From Robertkochia flava (GTDB lineage: Bacteria; Bacteroidota; Bacteroidia; Flavobacteriales; Flavobacteriaceae): DNA of 64,000 bases. Below the pieces are notes generated by a model that made no database searches, was not told the DNA's origin, and saw nothing but the letters and a program-made list of their open reading frames with translations. Position 1 is the first letter of the stretch; each line of letters opens with the position of its first letter. The translations under genes and the position numbers were made by a program. Below, piece after piece: positions 60,503 to 64,000 of this stretch. Location of the stretch: NCBI RefSeq assembly GCF_020166515.1, contig NZ_JAINZT010000002.1:372001-436000 (forward strand), read 5' to 3'.

Positions 60503-61474
60503 TTAGAGTAATTTTGCAATATCCTTGGCGAAGTAGGTGGCAATAATGTCCGCTCCAGCCCTTTTAATGGCTATGGCCTGCTCCATCATTACGGCATCGT
60601 GATCCAGCCATCCCTTTTCTGCAGCTGCCTTGATCATGGCATATTCTCCACTTACCTGATAAACGGAAACGGGAACCGTAACCTGGTCTTTGATCTCCCT
60701 TACGATATCGAGGTAGCACAGGCCTGGTTTGACCATCACCATATCGGCGCCTTCTTCAATATCCATGAGCGTTTCTCTTATGGCCTCCAGGCGGTTGGCC
60801 GGATCCATCTGGTAGGTCTTTTTATCTCCGAAACCGGGAGCAGAATCCAGGGCATCCCTGAACGGACCATAGAACGCAGAAGCATATTTGGCGCTGTAGG
60901 ACATGATGCCGGTGTCGTGAAAACCGGCCTCTTCCAGGGCGCTTCGCATGCCGAAAATTCTTCCGTCCATCATATCACTGGGCGCTACAAAATCGGCCCC
61001 GGCACGGGCATGGCTCACAGCCATCTCAGACAATACCGCTACGGTGGGGTCGTTCACGATCTTGCCGTTCTCGACAATGCCGTCATGGCCATATGAGGAA
61101 TAAGGGTCCAGGGCAACGTCGGTAAACACATGCATTTCCGGCTGGGAGTCTTTTACCGTTTTTATGGCTCTTTGCATTAATCCATCTGCATTCAGGGCCT
61201 CTGTTCCTTTGTTGTCTTTCAGGTGGTCGGGAACTTTAACAAAAAGAAGTACAGAGCGAAGGCCAAGTCTGTATAGTAATTTTATCTCATCCTTTAATAG
61301 GTCAAGACTGTAGCGATAATAGCCGGGCATGGAAGCGATCTCCTCTTTTACCTGCTTTCCTTCGGTAATGAACAAAGGCACCATAAGGTTGGCAGGCACT
61401 AGAACGGTTTCCCTGACCATCGAACGGATGGCGTCTGTGGTTCTCAGTCTTCGGTTTCTTCGCAACGGATACAT
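60503..61474 (-). CDS. hemB: Delta-aminolevulinic acid dehydratase (porphobilinogen synthase)
   Basis: A 323-residue cytoplasmic enzyme that joins two 5-aminolevulinate molecules into porphobilinogen for heme. Both active-site Lys are present, Lys196 in MSYSAKYASAFYG and Lys249 in MVKPG. In the metal site, DVALDPYSSYGHDG (about 119-132) has no Cys, so it is the Mg/K-type rather than the Zn type. It lies 19 bases after hemF, in the same heme operon. Confidence 0.97.
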   Translation of the reverse strand: MYPLRRNRRLRTTDAIRSMVRETVLVPANLMVPLFITEGKQVKEEIASMPGYYRYSLDLLKDEIKLLYRLGLRSVLLFVKVPDHLKDNKGTEALNADGLMQRAIKTVKDSQPEMHVFTDVALDPYSSYGHDGIVENGKIVNDPTVAVLSEMAVSHARAGADFVAPSDMMDGRIFGMRSALEEAGFHDTGIMSYSAKYASAFYGPFRDALDSAPGFGDKKTYQMDPANRLEAIRETLMDIEEGADMVMVKPGLCYLDIVREIKDQVTVPVSVYQVSGEYAMIKAAAEKGWLDHDAVMMEQAIAIKRAGADIIATYFAKDIAKLL

Positions 61475-61493
61475 AGGATGTGTTTTTTTAGTG

Positions 61494-62402
61494 TTAAGAT
61501 ACCCAGTTTACCGGGTTTTTCAGTACGTCCAATAGTTTAGCTTCGTCAGATCCCGGCTCAGGATGATGATCATACACCCATTGTACATGGGGAGGAAGGC
61601 TCATCAGAATGCTTTCGATACGCCCCCCGGTCTTGAGTCCGAAGAGGGTTCCCTTGTCGTGTACCAGGTTGAATTCCACGTACCGGCCTCTTCTGATCTC
61701 CTGCCATTCGCGGTGTTTCGATTCATATGGCATGTCCTTTCTTCTTTTTACGATCGGACTATAAGCCTGCAGGAAGCTGTCGCCTACTTCTGTAACGAAG
61801 TTATACCAGTCTTCCATACTCATCTTCTCATCTGCACGGCAATAATCAAAAAAGAGTCCGCCGATACCACGGCCTTCCTGCCGGTGGGCGTTGTAAAAAT
61901 ACGAATCACATTTTTCTTTGAAGGCGACATAAAAATCGGGTTGGTGATTGTCGCATGCCTTTTTGCAAATTTCATGGAAATGTATGGCATCTTCTTCAAA
62001 GAGATAGTAGGGGGTAAGATCCTGCCCTCCTCCAAACCAGGAGTCGATAACCGCTCCCGTTTTGTCGTACATTTCAAAATACCTCCAGTTCGCATGAACA
62101 GTAGGCACAAAAGGGTTTTTTGGATGGATCACCAGGCTCAGGCCGCAGGCGAAAAAGTCGACATCTCCCACCTTAAAATAGTTTTGCATTGAAGCGGGCA
62201 GCGCGCCGTGCACAGCAGAGATATTAACCCCACCCTTTTCAAAAACAGCACCGTTTTCAATAACCCGGGTGCGTCCGCCTCCACCGCCTTCCCGCTCCCA
62301 AAGGTCTTGCCTGAAAGTGGCCTTTCCGTCGATGGCTTCAAGTTCTGAAGTAATTTGATCCTGCAAATTCAATATATAATCGTAAAATTTCGATTTCATC
62401 AT
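61494..62402 (-). CDS. hemF: Oxygen-dependent coproporphyrinogen-III oxidase
   Basis: A 302-residue cytoplasmic enzyme that decarboxylates coproporphyrinogen III to protoporphyrinogen IX with O2. Family blocks are GGGRTRVIENGAVFEKGGVN (about 41-60), NPFVPTVHANWRYFE (about 95-109), WFGGGQDLTPYY (about 121-132) and FDYCRADEKMSMEDW with the final GLKTGGRIESILMSLPP. The ATG overlaps the stop of the DUF6973-like gene (ATGA). Use of HemF implies aerobic growth. MMKSK allows a start at either Met. Confidence 0.97.
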   Translation of the reverse strand: MMKSKFYDYILNLQDQITSELEAIDGKATFRQDLWEREGGGGGRTRVIENGAVFEKGGVNISAVHGALPASMQNYFKVGDVDFFACGLSLVIHPKNPFVPTVHANWRYFEMYDKTGAVIDSWFGGGQDLTPYYLFEEDAIHFHEICKKACDNHQPDFYVAFKEKCDSYFYNAHRQEGRGIGGLFFDYCRADEKMSMEDWYNFVTEVGDSFLQAYSPIVKRRKDMPYESKHREWQEIRRGRYVEFNLVHDKGTLFGLKTGGRIESILMSLPPHVQWVYDHHPEPGSDEAKLLDVLKNPVNWVS

Positions 62403-62905
62403 TTTTCATCTTTTATATATATCAACTCCCCGGGAAACCGGTGGAGTTCTTCTGTGCTGTTTATTTTCCTCGCAGTTTTCAGCAAAGGTAATAAGGCTTG
62501 GGTTAATTGGGAGTTCTTCACCCCGTTTCGGTCAAAGTTTTGCAGGTACAATTGCCTGCCAGCGGCATTGTTGTGCAGGTCCATACTCCGGGCAAGAGGA
62601 GGGTTTGGGGAAAACGTTTCGTGCCAGTCGGTCAGTGATTTAACCCAGCTCCGGACCTTTTCGCTGTTTTTTTCAACAACAAATGCATTCCGCATGAGCA
62701 TCATATTCCAAAGGGCATGCCGGAAGGCGTTGGCCTTATTGTTCTTGTGGTGGCTTTTACCGAACATCCGGTCACAAATAAGGAGGCATTGTCCCGTTGC
62801 CGTAATCGCACTGAGAAATAATAAGGGGTGGCGGAAAAAGAATCCGGACACCCCTTTGAATTGTTTCCATTGCAGGATCTTTAACAATTTTAAAGATCCC
62901 TTCAT
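62399..62905 (-). CDS. DUF6973-like protein inserted in the heme operon
   Basis: A 168-residue protein with one hydrophobic segment (about 24-46) and two strongly conserved-looking polar blocks: [17 protein letters not shown] (about 58-74) and [13 protein letters not shown] (about 107-119), with DWHE between. The His/Asn/Asp/Arg pattern resembles what I recall as DUF6973, a putative enzymatic family with no known role. Both ends are coupled by 4-base ATGA overlaps, to hemE upstream and hemF downstream. It could thus act in heme handling or simply ride along. Confidence 0.75.
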   Translation of the reverse strand: MKGSLKLLKILQWKQFKGVSGFFFRHPLLFLSAITATGQCLLICDRMFGKSHHKNNKANAFRHALWNMMLMRNAFVVEKNSEKVRSWVKSLTDWHETFSPNPPLARSMDLHNNAAGRQLYLQNFDRNGVKNSQLTQALLPLLKTARKINSTEELHRFPGELIYIKDEK

Positions 62906-63930
62906 TTGCCTTCGTATTCTTTAACGGCCTCGATAAACGCCTTGGCGTGGTCTACGGGAACCGTAGGCAGAATTCCATGCCCGAGATTCACCACATATTT
63001 ATCTTTCCCGAACCGGTCTATCATGGTATGGACCATTTTTTTGAGTTCCGGAATGGGTGTGAACAGTCGCGAAGGATCAAAATTTCCCTGCAGTGTAATA
63101 TTCCCTCCGGTGAGGTTCCTGGCAATTTCAGGAGAACAGGTCCAGTCTACCCCGAGAGCGCTGGCTTTACTCTTTGCCATGGTGTCCAGGGCAAACCAGC
63201 ATCCTTTTCCGAAGACGATCACCTCTGTCATCGGTTCAAGAGCCTCCACGATCTGGTTGATATATGGCCATGAGAAGGTATGGTAATCTTCGGGTGACAA
63301 CATGCCGCCCCAGGAGTCAAAGATCTGAACGGCATCTACCCCCGTTTTTACCTTTTCCTTCAGGTAGGCAATGGTAGTGTCGGTGATTTTCTGAAGTAAT
63401 ACGTGAGCTGCCTCGGGTTGTGAAAAGCAGAAGCTCTTGGCTGTATCGAAGCTTTTCGAACCCTTTCCTTCAACCGCATAGCAGAGGATGGTCCATGGGG
63501 ATCCTGCAAATCCGATAAGAGGTACCTCGTTGTTGAGCATTTCCTTGGTCAGGCGGATCGCATCCATGACATAACCCAGGGTTTCATCTATATCCGGAAC
63601 GATCACCTGTTCAACATCGGCGGCAGAGCGGATAGGCTTGGGTACCCATGGCCCGACTCCCGGTTTCATTTCCACATCGATATTCATGGCCTGGGGAATA
63701 ACCAGGATATCCGAAAAAAGAATGGCTGCATCCGGCTTTACGATCCGGATGGGTTGCACGGTGATCTCAGCAGCAAGTTCCGGAGTGCGACACCTGGTGA
63801 AGAAATCATACTTTTCCTTCAGGGCCATAAATTCAGGCAGGTATCGTCCGGCCTGACGCATCATCCAGACCGGGGGTCTGGAAACTTCTTCTCCTCTCAG
63901 GGCTCTTAAAAACAGATCGTTCTTTATCAT
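62902..63930 (-). CDS. hemE: Uroporphyrinogen decarboxylase
   Basis: A 342-residue cytoplasmic enzyme that removes four carboxyl groups from uroporphyrinogen III to give coproporphyrinogen III. Signatures are [16 protein letters not shown] (about 19-34), the [11 protein letters not shown] block with catalytic Asp and [16 protein letters not shown] (about 136-151). The start ATG overlaps the stop of the preceding gene (ATGA), and the stop overlaps the DUF6973-like start (ATGA). So this is a tightly coupled heme operon. Confidence 0.97.
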   Translation of the reverse strand: MIKNDLFLRALRGEEVSRPPVWMMRQAGRYLPEFMALKEKYDFFTRCRTPELAAEITVQPIRIVKPDAAILFSDILVIPQAMNIDVEMKPGVGPWVPKPIRSAADVEQVIVPDIDETLGYVMDAIRLTKEMLNNEVPLIGFAGSPWTILCYAVEGKGSKSFDTAKSFCFSQPEAAHVLLQKITDTTIAYLKEKVKTGVDAVQIFDSWGGMLSPEDYHTFSWPYINQIVEALEPMTEVIVFGKGCWFALDTMAKSKASALGVDWTCSPEIARNLTGGNITLQGNFDPSRLFTPIPELKKMVHTMIDRFGKDKYVVNLGHGILPTVPVDHAKAFIEAVKEYEGK

Positions 63931-64000
63931 TGTTCTACGCTATGTTGTCTTTTAGGATTAAAATATTTTACGACCTCAAGGATCAGGTGTTCGGCTGTTG
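63927..64000 (-). CDS. C-terminal end of an unidentified gene upstream of hemE (partial)
   Basis: A frame enters from the right edge and ends in a TGA that overlaps the hemE ATG (ATGA). The last 23 residues end [12 protein letters not shown]. It belongs to the heme operon by coupling. In many relatives hemC or hemD lie upstream, but nothing in this short tail proves either. Confidence 0.5.
   Translation of the reverse strand, partial: TAEHLILEVVKYFNPKRQHSVEQ

Noticed and set aside
1-64000. CRISPR arrays, tRNA/rRNA genes, insertion sequences or prophage
   Set aside because: I looked for regularly spaced repeats, tRNA-like cloverleaf sequences, transposase motifs and phage structural genes, and saw none.

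Overview
The window is a chromosomal segment of a member of the Bacteroidota, most likely the family Flavobacteriaceae. Visible evidence: a gliding-motility lipoprotein GldH next to RicT, a C-terminal type IX secretion (T9SS) sorting domain on a subtilase, -7 promoter boxes of the form TAnnTTTG instead of the E. coli -10 box, a SUF iron-sulfur cluster with the accessory DUF59/DUF2480/DUF3078 genes, and many short-leader lipoproteins. I saw no tRNA, rRNA, insertion sequence, phage module or CRISPR array. The DNA looks like stable core genome with a few accessory insertions.

Layout. 1-6240: an envelope operon (unknown gene end, flippase, dut, sugar-phosphate nucleotidyltransferase, TPR protein, DUF4292 lipoprotein, EnvC-like amidase activator). 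6366-8571: formate-THF ligase convergent with an acyl-CoA thioesterase. 8631-12653: GH3 glycosidase plus esterase, preceded by a Crp/Fnr regulator. 12693-16679: HU/SPOR membrane protein, dprA, trpS, plsC. 16753-20220: an ECF sigma factor coupled to an anti-sigma-like/outer-membrane-barrel fusion, an orphan lipoprotein, recA. 20461-25710: trhO, then ricT-gldH-PBP1A. 25858-29744: ketoacid CoA-transferase subunits, a small unannotated transcription unit, a serine hydrolase, a secreted DinB protein. 29929-33461: sdhCAB. 33650-41390: VPS10/BNR-repeat protein, X-Pro aminopeptidase, brnQ, an alpha/beta hydrolase, a small Cys protein, thiL. 41671-52446: SUF pathway (sufA, B, C, D, S, E, DUF59, DUF2480, DUF3078), interrupted by a serine hydrolase, an M43 metalloprotease lipoprotein and a hypothetical lipoprotein. 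52481-58825: hflX, T9SS subtilase, PolB-like exonuclease, serine hydrolase, ogt. 58800-64000: CNNM/CBS protein, second secreted DinB protein, and a heme operon (unknown gene end, hemE, DUF6973-like gene, hemF, hemB).

How the genes fit together: three themes dominate. First, envelope building and remodelling: flippase, EnvC, PBP1A, GldH, SPOR protein, plsC. Second, cofactor supply: SUF clusters and heme feed the iron-sulfur and heme centres of succinate dehydrogenase, and Fhs and ThiL supply one-carbon folate and thiamine diphosphate. Third, secreted hydrolases for scavenging.

Most interesting signals. (i) Two distant promoters, one before a T9SS subtilase and one before an unannotated 46-codon ORF with its own terminator, share an upstream element of two half-sites 21 bp apart at identical spacing to the -7 box. 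This suggests a small regulon under one activator. (ii) An anti-sigma-like inner-membrane segment is fused to an outer-membrane barrel and translationally coupled to its sigma factor. (iii) A DUF6973-like gene is stop/start-coupled between hemE and hemF. All functions are read from sequence by eye, with no database search.
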